Notes: a model not told the origin generated them from the letters alone. A stretch of DNA of 64,000 bases from Leptodontidium sp. MPI-SDFR-AT-0119 (GCA_020726505.1 JAHLEZ010000034.1:496001-560000), one strand, 5' to 3'. Counted from the first letter of the stretch, positions 1 through 13,210 are shown. Made by a program: numbers and translations.

Positions 1-313
1 AGGGAAGGAGAAAAAAGTGTATTAGATAAAATCTATGAAAAGTTCTTCGTTGTTGAGTTGTTTTTAAGCGTTAATCACTTTTACGTAGAAGGAGCCTATC
101 CGGTCAGGCTACCGGGAGTCTTTCCCACCACAGTACTTAAATTTTTTACCATTAGCGTTTTAACAACTTGATTATAAGGAGCTATATTTAATAAAAAAAG
201 GACTGAAGTAATTTAATTGTTTCTTCAACGCTTTAATCAAAATCCAGCAGACATAATGATGAAGCATTCTTGTCATTAGTGTATATTTTAACTCATGCTT
301 CCCTATCCATTTT
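1..313. other. 3' flank of the sacsin-like gene, no gene seen
   Basis: AT-rich sequence with no convincing coding potential. It lies just downstream of the stop codon of the minus-strand sacsin-like gene and probably holds its 3' UTR. I see nothing else in it. Confidence 0.5.
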
Positions 314-3300
314 CTAGCTTCCCTCTTGGACTCTGTCTACGATATACTCGTTATCCTTAATCCAATCAACACACCACTGTTCAAACGCCTTAGCACCCAC
401 TCTCTCTGCCCTCTCGCGGATCTCTACAACATTACTCAAGTTCACAAATGCCTTCCCGGCAACCAATATCTTGTCTTCAACTTGAGACATCAGTGCAGGA
501 ATTATCCAGCAGTCTGCTCCCTTGTGGAGATCAAGAAGCAGATCGAGCTTGGCTGCCCTCTCATCCTCACCGTCGTCATCTAACGCCTCCATCTCCTCCC
601 AATTGATTTGCTCCTTGTAGATGTAGTCGATCATGGTTGAGAGCGTGTGGTAGGATATATAGTCATCGGGATCAGTATCCTCATCATAGGTGATGACGTC
701 TTCCTGTCTCCATCGAGTGTCGAACTGAATGGCGCACTTTTCCGACATTGCGGCGAGTACCACCTTGTGGGCTCTGACAAGTCTGCCTTCAGTCGAGAAA
801 GTGATATCTAGCAGCTTCCCTTTATCTCTCAGCTGCCGTAGTGACTTGGATACCGAACTGCCGAGGTGGAGCGTTGGCCGTGTGACGGTCGGATAGGTAA
901 CGGAGCAGCAGCCTAAGCCTCTTAACAACTTCTCGAATCGCATAAGACCAGATTTGACTGCTTTCATATTCTTAGCGTCGCATGAACTTGATAGGACCAG
1001 GTTCTCAATCCCTTCCCAGGATGATTTGATATCCTCCAATGACACATTTCTGTGATCCAATGTCTTTAGATTCAACCATACTGTGATGTTGCCGAAATTG
1101 AAGCCGGCCTTGCTCTCATCTAGATTATCTTGAAGATATTCGTATGTGAGTTCCAGGTCCGTGAGGAAGTCACGAATTTGGCCTTGTTCCAGATCTTCGG
1201 AAAGGATCTTCATGGTTTGCAGATGCTCCCAAACCATATCGATATCGGGCCGACCGGCCGGGAGTTGGCCGTTAAAGCTACCAAACACCTCTCGTATAGG
1301 TTCGTGAACGACAAATGGAGTTTGAGTCCAACTAACAGCTACATAATCATATAGAATGACGTCAGAAAGTTGTAGAAGTGCTTCCTCAGAAGCCAAAGTA
1401 GCCATAGTATCTCGCCGATACGTAGGTTCGGTGCTGAAGTCTGTCTTGGACCGAAAGACTCTCTGTCGTGAAATGGCATTCCAATGACCACCAAATCGCT
1501 GAATATTGGAGTTGGGAGTTGTCAATAGAGATAGGACTGTCTGGGAACCTTGCTCGAGGTGTGCATCATTCTGTGCAGCTCCGGCGCTGAGACGGGCGCT
1601 CAGGACCTTGAGGCATTGGATGTAGTCTACAGCACTGAGGAATTTGTTCGCTCGGTGACGAAGGCCCAATTTCAACCAAAACATTCGATATCCTTCCACG
1701 CTTTTGTGGAGGAACCGAGTTTTTCCTTGGTGTCTGAAAGCTGACTTGAATATTGGATCCTCGTGGTCATACAGCTCGCTTGTCTTTTGCAGCTTGCAGT
1801 TTCCATCAGCTGCGATGCTGCTGCTGTCAGTCAATATCGGTAAGAGGCTATCCCAAGAATCCAAGGAAGTGACGATACCAGCAATCGCGGAAATGAGTGG
1901 TTGGAAGCACTTCCATTGAATGGCGCTCAAAGTTGATGGCAGTGGCAGTACGTAGTCCTTGAGGAGCAGCTGAATGGGCAGTTTTTTAACCCCCAGTTTC
2001 ATCAGACAATCCTGGTTTCGAGCATCGCTAGAGAATGAAGGAAGGATAAATCGACCGCAGTCCTTCATCCATGGGACGAGAAGACGTGAGTCTGCAGCCA
2101 TCCAAGAGTCGTTTGCAGAGACCAATTGGTCCGGGGATGATGCATGAAAGACCGGCCAGAGAGGAATCGACTTCAAATCCGTTTCAAGACCGATGAAGTG
2201 CTCAGATTCACGGCTCAGTATATCGGTTGAAAGATGGGCTATTACCAGGGTTTGTAAGATCTGATTGCTAGTGTTAGTAGACGTTTCATCGATTTCCTGA
2301 GCCTAACAAAAGTTCGTGAGAATATTGGGGTATATCAGGACTTACCTTGAGACTAGCCGCATCCAAAGGAGTTTTTACGAATGTCCCGATTCCACTTTGA
2401 CCTGAGAGTAATCTTAAGGAGCGAATAAATCGATGGAAAGAGGCTCCATAGGAGAACGACCTCTCTTTATCAGACATCGATTTTGGCATTAAGTCCGGGT
2501 TGAAACGCCAAAGACCGGGGATCTTGTCGCATAGCTTTTTTTGTTCACCGCTCGACGGCTCCACTACTGCGGGGAGTTTCTCGAATTCTCGCGGGCTTGC
2601 ATATACGTGAGCACCGTTCAATCTCGAGTGAGTTGCTTCGAATATTTTGCCGTCAAGCATGCTAATGTTTGACGAGGGCAGCAAAGAATCGATGTTGCTG
2701 TTCCAGTATTTCGAAAATGCCGTAAGCCATATATCCTCGTCTGCACTTGGGGTCGAGATTGCTGCTGACTTCATCTCCAGTAATTTCCTGACATCACAGA
2801 GTTTCAATCTGGCAAGATTGAACTTTCCACTGTCGAGAACAGGCTCAAGTACTGCTCCGATGCTCGATTTCACCAAGTGTCTCGATGCGAAATGAAAGAG
2901 CTCCAACTCGTCCTCGGAAACCACGAAGTACTTCGATGAATGGACCTCGTTTGTTTCTCCAAACTTCAATGTGGCCAGAGTTCCGTTTGCGAGAGGAATA
3001 AGGTGACAGCCGTCCAAATCTTTGTCCACCGGAATGAGTAGTTCAAAAATTACTTTCAGGATGCTTGGATCCTGAGCCATCTCTTTTAGAAGGCATGCTC
3101 TGCCTTGTTCTGATTTGAAGAGTGTGCGTAGCATTGGTCCTGTAACACAATTTATCCCAGGCACGGTCTTGAGACGCTCAGCAACTACAATTGGTATGTC
3201 ACGGACCAGGTTAACGTGCATCGCCATGAGTAGGGGAGCCAGTATTTTGGATTGGCTTCTGGGTAAGAAGTCGAATACTGCTTGACTGATATCAAGCGCT

Positions 3301-6300
3301 TGAGGCGGTCTGCGTTGAGGAACTCCCACGGTAGGCTGAGCCTTCGGGAAGAGGCGTTGCGAACTCTGGGGCAGCCTCTGCCAGAATGATGTACAGAGCA
3401 GCTCTGCGCAACTCCGTTTGGGGGCCTCTTGCTGTGGCCAGAAGTTGAACACACGCTGACGGACCTGTGGTCCAATGTCATCAAGGAACGATAAGTATAG
3501 CTTCGGTAAAGCGTCTTGAAGAAGATATCTGTTCCATCTGACCCCTTGAGATATCAACCCATACTCGTCTATCGCGATAGACTTTCGGTCACCGGAGAGC
3601 CAAAAGGTAGCGTGAATATGAACCGGGAGATCCGAAGAATCTGGTAACGGGAGTGTATTGAACATCCTTGGCTGGATGGATGTTGGGGGCATAGAGTTTG
3701 AATCATGAGTGTCGACTGTTGACGATATTAACGCCGCAATCCCGCACTCAACATTCTTCATTTCCCTCCTGGAAAATTCTGGTAATCGGTCTGCCTCTGG
3801 AAGTAGATCTTCAATTGCAACCCACCATTTGTCTTTCCCAGCCATTTGAGTACCGAAACTCGGTTTCCAGGTAAATTGACAAACGACAGGCTTGGAGAAT
3901 AAATCAACATCTTCGTCCAAAGATTGTGGTCTAGTGACAGACCACCCAGATTCTGGTTGGCCTTGAATTCTGAAGTCTATCGACTTGATTCGTCTCAGGA
4001 ATAGTAAAGAGGCGCGAGCTTCGTGAAAGTATGTTTCCATGAGCCGCCGAGCCTCATTCTCATCAAACACTCTTTTGCTGTTTCTCAAAGTAAAACCAGA
4101 AGACATCGCGCTGGTGCGTAAAGGGAATCGGAAGATCGTCCCGGGGTAGTTATCAAGGCCTTGTGTATATCCCCACAATCCTTCGAATGGAACAAGTTGG
4201 TCGCTGCAAGCGTCTCGCACTTTTGTTAGTTCCAATTTGACACCCGGCTTACGTTTTCCTATGGTCTGGTTCCTTGGTAAAACTTCTTGCTGGGGACTGG
4301 CAATCCCAGTCAGCAAAGAGTTGAGTTGATGGAGGTTATTAAAACTTACTCGAGGATGAGCAAATACTTTCCCGACAAGATCATAGGAACATCTGTCCAG
4401 TGGTACATCGTCTGAGAACCTCGTCCAAACTGCCCGATGGTTGTCTTATTATGTGCCTTGCTGCCTTCCCCCACATTTTTGAATCCTTTCAAGTCATCGT
4501 CGCTGAACACTTGATAGGGATTTGTGAGCCACGTGTAAATTAAAAAAGCTACAACGTAACTTACCTCCGTCATTGTGGACTAGAAACGCCGGTCCTTGAA
4601 ACAATTTCATTTCGGGTGTGAGAAGCTTGTCCACAGGATGCACTCTTTGGTCTAAAAGCCAGCTGATGCGTGACGCTTCTTCAGTATCGTCTGCATTTGC
4701 GAGGTATTCTCTGAATGTTGTTTCAACTGGATATCGATCCAAAGTATCTGCAATGCGAGTTGTCACTTTCTCTCGCTGATCGAACTCGTCATCATCGACA
4801 TCTTCAATGTCCAACATCCCCTTGATCAGTCGCTCCCTAAGACTCCCAATCCCAAGCCTGAATATTGTTCTGCGGGGAATGCCTGAATAAGTAAGATTGA
4901 CTTTATCCTTCGACTTCAAGGGCCCAAGATCGTCATAGTTGATATCTTGAATTGGATAGAACCCAGTTGTACTGATAACTTTGAGTCCAGCCAAGGAAGT
5001 CCTTGGGAAGTTGCTGGCTAAATTGACTATCTCGATTGCAACAGCGACATCGGATTCTTCAAGCACCGGTTTTGCCTCTAATATCGCCTGGACTTTGAGC
5101 AGATGAGGTGGCTGTAGCTGATCGCCAACGTCAAGCTTGATCAGAAGATTTTGGTGGTCTTGCCAGAATTTGTTGTCAATGTTCGCAAGATAGGGTTGCA
5201 GACGCTCGCAGCCCGATATGGATCCTGTTGGGGGTCGGAAGGCCTGAGATGGTTTGACGAACCTGCCGCTGCTGACAAGAACGCAAGAAAGCTCCATCAA
5301 GCTATCAACAAATGTCTCCGTAAGGTTAAATTGGGAGATGTAACTGAAGATTGCGTCAACGACACCTCTATCCTCGCTTTGAAGGCCAAATTCCAGCTGC
5401 GAAAGCAAAATGCACCTTGGCAATATTGTATGCCAGCCCAACCGCCTTTCCCATTCCATTGAAATGGACATATCAAGGACCGGGAGCTGTGAATCAACTA
5501 GAAATCTGTCTCTGCGACCTCTGCACTCATCTGGTGCTTTCATTGAGAGAGTGCCACTGAGGTCAAGAACCGGAAGCCACTTTAGGCATCTCAGGTTCGA
5601 GCCAATTAGGTATTCCAACGGCGTCGTCCAGTGGCAAACAGAGTTCAATAGATTTTGAGAACGCCTCTGGATCTCCTGTGGCGGATACGTGGAGCTTGCA
5701 TAGCAACGTATTCGATGTTCAATGACAGATTCATCAACTACAGTCTTCAGGCCACAATCCTTCAGGGCAGCATTAAATCTCCGAAGGAAACTTGCCTTTG
5801 GAAGTACTTCTTCGTCATTGAAACATAGTTCTTTTAGCTCAGCAACTGATGGATCAATGAGATCAGCGGCCAGTGCAAACTTGGAAGTTTCTACTCCATC
5901 CAGCCGAGAAACGGGAACCATGGGGATTCTTCGAAGCCTGCCTTGAAAGTCGAGAGACAGCAGAGAAAATTGGCCAAGCACGAATTCTGCCAACTGCTTT
6001 TTCCAAGAGGAGGTCCAATTGCGGGCTTTGTCACTTTGCCAGGCGGGAATTATGTGATCCTCTATTAATCGAACAGATCCGAGACAATCGATTTCTAGAA
6101 ACTGAAGCAGTTGGTTCGAAGAATTCGACCGGTTTGCTGAAATGAACTGAACATTTTCAATCTCCGGAGCTGGGTTGCCGTCGCCGAGGAGTCCGAAACT
6201 TTTGCCACAGCACCTCAAATTGGTCCACGTCGTAATTGACTCGCTATAATCCGTTAGAGAAGTTCATAAGCACTCAAAAATTGTTCACAAACGTTTTGTC

Positions 6301-8887
6301 ACCCACCACTTTCCATGACACTTTCTGGAATATTGGCAGATGACTTAAAGCTTCAACGACGCCTTTTCGGTCTGGTTCGAGAAGCTCCTGAGGCGACCGC
6401 AATGAAACCATCTTTGAAATCAGCACTCTTTCTTCATCCGTGACGTAGTCAACCAAGTCCCAAGTCTGTCGCAACCATTGAAGAAGAAACACCATGCGTC
6501 TGCAATCCTGGATCTGCAGAGTTGACATCATGCCTTCACTTTTCGTAACCATGGCAAGTTCCGATTGTCTCGTGTCGAGCAATGGGAACTCCTTAGAAGA
6601 CAACTTGGCATCGAATCTCCTCATCAGATCATTGATTTCCCCCGGGGGGGGCAAAATAAACCTGTGAGGATGATTCTTTTGGCTTGATTTTTCGATGATA
6701 GCCATTGCTCAGCGGAAGCAGCCAGAGGCAAGAAATATCTTGGTCGAGGATGCGAACGCCACGCATTGAAATCCACGTCCAGGCTTTGGAGACGAATTCA
6801 GAATCCCCCTTGTCTAACACAGCGAAGTCTTGATCTTTTGCTACCTTGTTGAATATAGTGCTCATACAGTACTCTCTCAGGGAACTGGCAGATCGAAAGC
6901 GAATCGAGGGATGTATTTTTGAGGATTCACAGCCACGTTTTAATGCTTGCTGTGCTGCCTTTGAGAGTTTCCCCACGTCCAGATTGCAGAAGTCCTCAAG
7001 GTAGAAGAGGGATTCTTCAAAGCTGTCTCGGTGGACGTATGCAACGCAATCCCCAATCGACCGATACGCCTCGTCTTTGAACGGAAATAGATCAAGACCG
7101 TCGTAGTCGATGAATTCGGGCTTGGATAGAAGATATTCAAGGATATCGTGCTTTGTCCGATTGCTCCATGACGTGATATGGCTCTTGACACTTCTCAAGA
7201 AAGTACTGAGGCTCGTGGGGGACAGAATGCGGTCCTTGAAAATATTCCGAGATATATGTTGCAGTCGATCTGGAACATACACGACCGGAGCTTGTGCTTC
7301 TCGAAGGGCGTTCCTTAAGGATATTGACTCGAGCCCAGTGGCAAGCATTCCACCTTCCATAGTTTTGTAGCCTACGTCTGTGGGCCAGAGAGCGAGAGAC
7401 TTTTTTTCAATGATCCCGATAACTTTCTCTAAAGCGTTGTTCAAGGGGTCCCGGTCGTCTTGGAGACTTCGTGGCCACTTTTCAAAGGTTGACTGCTCAG
7501 GATTGAGATCCGCCAAGTAGCTGAGAAGCTTCGTCCAAGCTGCTGGCACTATACCCTGCAACAACCACTTGTTCCAATTGGCTGGGTCTTGGTCTTGAGC
7601 GCTCTTATCAGAGTACTGATACAATCTCGCACGATCCGGCGAAATGCTGAAAAGACCATGGATGTGGACAGGCTGGTTTGTTGCAATTGGCAGAGGCAAG
7701 ACTGTGAAGAGTGACCCATTTGCGATCTCTGAGGATTGTATCTGGGAATATATCAGCCGACAAATCGCTAGGGGCTCCCGGGAGAAGGATTTACTGGAAG
7801 CTGGGCTGCAACTGCAACCCAAGGGATATATTTCTGTTCCTTTGCCCAAGCTCTTGACCGTTTATCCATCAGATCGCACTGTATGCTGTGATGAACAACG
7901 AATTTGGTGATTATTAATTCTCCGGCTGATCTATGTTCAATCCCAAATTCGAAAGAATGATCGAAATGGTATGCTGGGTCCTCGAAGGCGTATTTCACTG
8001 CATTGTTGATTTTCAACTTGTGTCTGTAAGATTCAAACGCCATTTAGCAAGAACATGTCAGAGGGATAAATTCATGCCCACTACTTACGGTCGAATTGCT
8101 TCTGCATCTGTCAGCTTAATTTTAACCGACATATTAGCTGATCCAATTTCGAGTCTCTCGATATTTCTCATGAACAATAAACCGTTCTTCCCGAACTCCG
8201 ATGCAAAGCTTCGAAGGACATCCAGTACTTTGGAAGCTGTTGTTTCCCAGTCTGAAATCTCACTCTTGGCTGCTCCGTACGAATTCGGATGATGGTCCCG
8301 TCCAGTTCCCGATCAAGGTGCTTCATAACAGTTTGAAAGGCAGACATATGCTTTTGGATTTTAATATTCCCGGAATACTTCACGAAGTCATAAACAGGGC
8401 CTCCGAGAGACCATGCATAATGTGGATCAAGGATGAGTAATTGGTTCCTTGACACTATCGAGGGTGAGTCTGTACACCTGCACGATCAGTAAGTCTTGCT
8501 TGGCGCTTCGACAATGCACCTACAGAATTAAAACCTCGTCCAAATTTGCCAGTGGTTGAGCCATCGTGAAGCTTCAAGGAGTTACCGAGACGTGAAAGAT
8601 TCTCAAAGTCCGTATCTGTGAATATGGCGTTGTTGTAAGCCAAGAGAGCTGGGCCTTGGTATTGTTCAAGGCTCGGATTGATGAGTTCCTGATCGGGATC
8701 CGTAACAGGATATGTTCTTTCGTCGAGTATGAACCGCTATGAAGGAAATCAATTTGCGACCAGTAGAGACACGGAAGTTACCTACCACTTCTGTAGCACC
8801 TGCATCATCAGCGTTTTGCAACAGCTCCCGAAGAACGGTACCCCCGGCTGGATAATCTCGACATATGTTTTTGAGAGCTGTTGTCAA
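314..8887 (-). CDS. Sacsin-like two-module ATPase/chaperone protein with C-terminal BTB domain; frame-damaged near the 5' end
   Basis: Large fungal sacsin-like protein, about 2,700 residues over nine inferred exons: 8887-8786, 8736-8520, 8469-8089, 8023-7795, 7741-6293, 6243-4565, 4509-4350, 4296-2346 and 2296-314. Introns are 49-65 bp. The N-terminus has the HSP90-type ATP-binding (sacsin repeat) motif LRELLQNADDAGATEV, then YQGPALLAYNN and GKFGRGFNSV. A second module in the middle has REYLANADD, FQGPAFLVHND and GQFGRGSQTMYHWTD. The last exon carries a BTB/POZ-like segment (LLDITFSTEGRLVRAHKVVL). Sacsin modules are known as ATP-binding chaperone-like domains; BTB domains mediate protein interaction. 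The fungal role is unknown. Oddities: no in-frame ATG is visible before the first motif (the codon at 8887 is TTG), the Tyr-His-Ile-Thr step after FNSV is missing, one frameshift lies near 8283, and another lies in a G8 run at 6644-6651. The remaining 6 kb is open. It could be a recent pseudogene or contain assembly indels. Confidence 0.82.
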
Positions 8888-10802
8888 GGTGTGAACTTGA
8901 TGATTTTGACGGATAGGCAGAAGCTCCGTAATTTGGAAGATGTTATGGCTTTGTGGAATCAGACGGTTATTGCAAGATTCAAAATTGGATGATATTGGGT
9001 TTCGTTCAAACAGAAGTACTGGGGAGCTTCAAGCTAAGGCTCGCAAATGTTGGTATAATGATCACTAGCACGCTGAGGTGACTATAGCACGATAGGATAG
9101 CCGGAGAGGCACTGAAGGGTCGCTGGTGATACTTGAATTGATACAGAAGCTAATTGCTAAGGAGGGAAGATTACCTCTTCCCCTCACTGCCATGATATGG
9201 GCAGTTGATTACGCAATTAGCGCTACGAGCACAGACCTTTACAGTTGGTTACACAAGATCAATAGGCAACGAAGCGGTCGGCAACTTGCAGGCTTTGACA
9301 CCCTGGATATCCATCGGTCTGCCTTCACTAGGCCAGATACGCCACCTCTGTTAGAAATTTGAATGCTTCTAGTTCGTCAAACTCATGGTGATAGAGTAGG
9401 ACGTCTAACTCAAGACTATTTGCATGCAGAGGTGTTCCAGACGGCGGTGCCACCTCCTTCAGAGACCAGGGGAGCGCCCAGCAATGACCAATGACAGCCC
9501 TGTGAAGCCAAGCTCAATTCCTGCACTTGCGCAATAGGTTGCAGTTCGAGCCCCTGCAGCACCATTTCCCTGAAACTGTTTCAGAAGCCAATGGCAGGTT
9601 CTTGAATTGACAACCCAGTAGCGTGCTCGTAGCCACACATTCTTTGGTGTCGTGTGTACTTCGTACAGGCAGTGTTCGCAGTAGAGTACGCAGTATAATT
9701 GATACGCCCCACTATAGTGATATGGGACCGTTCTAAAAAACACGAAGTGATATTAGCTTAATATCTTCATACTAGATACCACTGCGCAGTATACTAGTTG
9801 CGCGGATATGGAGGGGTAGCATGAGGGGTAGCATGAGGGGTAGAAAAGGGGTAAAAAAGGGGTTAATCATGCCAAGAAGTCCCTGAGTTAAACTTGATTT
9901 AGTTTAGCGCAGTATTCTACTGGTATTTCAGTATATTGCCGTGCAGTACAGTATTACCACTCCCATACCAATACGTACAGTCTCAGGAATACAGTACGTC
10001 GTATGTATCAGACCTCCTGAATACGGAGCTAGTAATACAGAACGTACGCTACTGCGAGCACTGGGTACAGGGGTAAATAAATGTTAAATGGCGAACCCAA
10101 TCAAAGAGCTGAATCAAGTATCTTGACCAGGTGATCGGTCAGGCCACTTGGAAATCCTGACCTAGCCCTCTAGTATGGTGTTGGGCGGCCGCAAAAGTGA
10201 ATCACTCCTGCAAACTGCGTATCTTAATACATATGCTTTCCTGTCCTGTGGATCACGTGACTCACCAAAACGGCGCATGATCATTTATTTGAATAAAGGA
10301 CCCATTCTGAATTATTCTAGAAACGAATTTGCTGTCATGGCTGCTCTGCATCCCGGTGATAGTCTTGATTGAGAAGTAGGACTTGGGCGGTGCTGAAGCT
10401 TAATTTTGTGACCTCACCGACATCTAGATCTGTACTTTTGAAGAAATTTCGTACAGAGTGGAATACATGTTAAATGATGCTACAAGGTTTGACGAATTAA
10501 ATACCAAATAGAGATATCCTACCAGGGGGATCTGGGTTGTCACAGGGCTTGGAAAGTCATGACCTCTCTGACCAAATAAGTCATGATGCCCGTCTCTGGA
10601 GGAAGCTGGAAGTGTAATTCGCGAGACGTTACCCCCGATACTTCCCTATCTCAGAGGATCGAAAGGAGGCCATTGAAAAATCCAAAAAAAAAGGGCTCGT
10701 CCCCGTAGAACTACACCATTCGCAAGGCGGTGTTTGAAGAGGGGAATGCTTTCGAAGGCGATCGGACGTTTGTGTGTAGGCGAGGCGAGAACTGAGAGGA
10801 TA
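8888..10802. other. Intergenic region, no gene recognised
   Basis: No reading frame here has recognisable motifs or coherent coding character. An ATG on the minus strand near 9192 is followed by a possible GT donor and could belong to a missing first exon of the sacsin-like gene, but this is only a guess. A 12-bp direct repeat lies at 9811-9845, and the 9780-10060 stretch is rich in degenerate CAGTA-type motifs. Confidence 0.5.
9811..9865. repeat. Short tandem repeat (GAGGGGTAGCAT unit)
   Basis: Two full copies and one partial copy of a 12-bp unit, running into further GGGGTA-containing steps (AAAAGGGGTA). Read directly from the sequence. Simple slippage-type repeat with no evident function. 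Confidence 0.7.
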
Positions 10803-10846
10803 AGTCCCCACCCCACCATTCCGGACAACCCCCCATTCCGGACACC
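10803..10846 (+). repeat. Left terminal inverted repeat of the Fot1/pogo-like element
   Basis: Begins AGTCCCCACCCC and contains the motif CCATTCCGGACA twice. It is the inverse of 13211-13254 with a single mismatch. Preceded by TA. Confidence 0.92.
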
Positions 10847-10885
10847 CCGCAATTTTACCACTACCTACAACAACACTTAATAACT

Positions 10886-13104
10886 CTACAACGCTTCAAT
10901 TTCTATACAATCTTCTATAGCATCAGAATCTCCTGCTAAATCTGAATCAATAGGTACAATTTCTTGATCTCCAGCTGCAATTTGAGCTCTTTAGATAGCC
11001 TAAATATCTACAAACTTAGAATTTGGGCTAGTCTATACCTTCCGCTTTTTCCGTGGCCGTAATTAATCTAATTTAGCCTCCAATTGCTGTATCTTTATCT
11101 CTGCCTGACTAAGAGCGAAGTCCTTTTAATCAAAAGCCTTAACAGCCTTTTTGAAGAGTAGTCGACGTGTTAGAGGGTTATTATGTGATAATTTAGACAA
11201 AGTATTAAGTTGCAACCTGAATTCTTTGCTAGCCTTTGGCGTAGACCACATAATTGATGATTCCTCCACTTCCTTAATAGTCTGAAGGTCCTCTGGGGCA
11301 TCAATTTCTACATCAGCAAAAAAAATTGGGCGCAGCCGTCCGCCTACGGCGCCGGAGGCGCCATTTGGCGCCTAAGTTGTATGTCGAAAATTTTGGGGAC
11401 AGCTGCACATCATACTAATTCTAATTGGCCGCCGAGGACGCTTACGGCGCGGTAGGTGCTAATAGTGCCGTAGGTAGTCCACTTTTTGTAGCGGGGCAAT
11501 TAAGCGAAGAACATTAAAATGTTCTAAGTCTCTTCTTACGTATCTACGTACGTACTACCTATGTACGTACTATATACACACGGCATAACACACACACGAA
11601 TAAGAAGCTAAGGCTAAGGTAAACTTTGCCCTAAAAAAATTATATACTAATTATTTTTTTTTTAAAGTGGAAATTCATAGTATAAGAGCTTTACTGAAGC
11701 TAGTTTTAAGGACGTGCATTTAAGTGTGCAGCCTTCGGAACGGAAATATTAAGTGCCGTGTAAACGGCCGCCAAACGGCCGCTAGACGGCCGCCAGCTAG
11801 CGAATAGGGGTAAGCGACTAGCTCGTACGATGCCATTCTGCTGATAAGATAATCGACTGGCCCCAAAGGCGGCCGCTGGCGCCGGAAGCACTAATGGCCG
11901 ATTAGCGAATATTCTGCCAAACAATTTTTTGCTGATGTAGCTCTCGATTACTATTCTCTAATAATAATCGGCTCATCAGTGGTTTTGCCATACTCACTGG
12001 CCAGAGACCGGTAGCTCTCTAGCCAGCTTTAATATTCATACCCGTTAAGCTCTCTTGCCGTGCCTTATAATAGTATATCAAGAAGTTACGCTTGCTAATT
12101 AGGGTAGAATCAGTCATTAATGCCAATAAATTAAGGTGTTTCCGGTAAGATGCCTTGAAAGGAGAAAAAATCGATAAATCCAAAGGTTGTAAGACGTGTG
12201 ACGTGTGTATAAGTAAAAACAACAGAAATATGTTATATTCTAAGCACTTCTACATAAATTCCGTAGTCTTATGACTTCCATGGCCGTCTAAGACTAATAA
12301 TCAGGGTTTTCCGTCACGTGGTTGCGTTTGAGGAATAAAGACTTTTTCCAGCTATTCTAATACGGTAGCATCGTCTGTCCACCTATTCTCTATTACTGTA
12401 AATTGCCAGGACTTAAATTCGTTAAGATCTGCTAGAAACCATTGTTGTTGAACCGATTTCCCCTTATATATCACAAGTGGAGTTGTTTTCCTACCCATTA
12501 TAAAGATACACTCAATAAATAAGGTCCAATTTCGAGAACCAGGTTGTTTCCGCTAAACAAAACGCCGTTTTATATGCCTAATAACCAAGCTATTAACTCC
12601 AAAACCTTCCATAATTCCTGCTTCATCTATATTCTATCAATTTTCAAGTAAAATAGCCTTAATAACTAGAATCTCTAATTTGTGGAACCAAGGCTTAATA
12701 ACATCGGTAGTTATATTATTGACACGTACAGAATCAATAGTATACTGCTTCTTAGTATTAAGAATAAGATTCCGCTTGAAAAACCGCTGTACCCATCGTT
12801 TTCCGAGTAGTAAGGGGTCCCCTTAAAGTGCACAAAGTCAGTTCCCAAAAAGCCGTACTTACGCATGAGTAACGCTGAACCCTAATGTCTCTTAAACCAA
12901 AATCCAGTTAGTAAGACGATCTTCTAGTACTGTAGGTAACCTTTGCAAATGACTAGTAGCTTGTCGATAGGTGTTTGTATTACGAGATCGGTCGTATAAA
13001 GTGGAGGATAGTACACCCTACTCTTTTAAAGCTTGTCGTATAGACTTGCCATTTTTAATCGCGTGAAGGGCCAAAACCACGTCGTCTTCAGTATATTTCG
13101 GCAT
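10886..13104 (-). pseudogene. Pogo/Fot1-family DDE transposase, RIP-inactivated and interrupted by a MITE
   Basis: The frame opens with an ATG at 13104 and a helix-turn-helix (psq-type) segment, MPKYTEDDVVLALHAIKNGK, then the Tc5-type DNA-binding region. The DDE catalytic region follows, with the diagnostic stretch HTSHVLQPLDLSIFSPFKASY at about 12150-12210. The C-terminus is rich in Lys/Arg and acidic residues and ends at TAG 10886-10888. Stop codons occur repeatedly where the family has Gln or Trp, as RIP would produce. When the inserted element (11311-11937) and one copy of the TA are set aside, the two halves join in the same frame and the total is exactly 530 codons, so no frameshifts have accumulated, only substitutions. 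In its active form this enzyme would cut and paste the element at TA sites. Confidence 0.85.
11311..11937. mobile_element. 627-bp nonautonomous (MITE-like) element nested in the transposase
   Basis: The ends are inverted: CATCAGCAAAAAA on the left and TTTTTTGCTGATG on the right. TA flanks both sides (11309-11310 and 11938-11939), a TA target-site duplication typical of Tc1/mariner-type MITEs. The interior has no coding capacity and is GC-rich at both shoulders (repeated GGCCGCC/GGCGCC motifs), with an AT-rich centre, unlike the surrounding RIP'd transposase. Removing the element plus one TA makes the host transposase frame continuous, which confirms the boundaries. Confidence 0.88.
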
Positions 13105-13210
13105 AATAATCGTCTCAATTAATATGCCAAAAATCAAGAAAATCGATAAGAGAATAAAATAATTATTAATTATTAAAAGTAAGTAAGTAAAAAAGCGGTG
13201 TATTAAGCGA

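Noticed and set aside
9530..9580. TTCGAGCC with a nearby CACCA, suggesting a tRNA T-arm
   Set aside because: The stem does not close with a seven-base loop and no anticodon or D-arm can be folded upstream.
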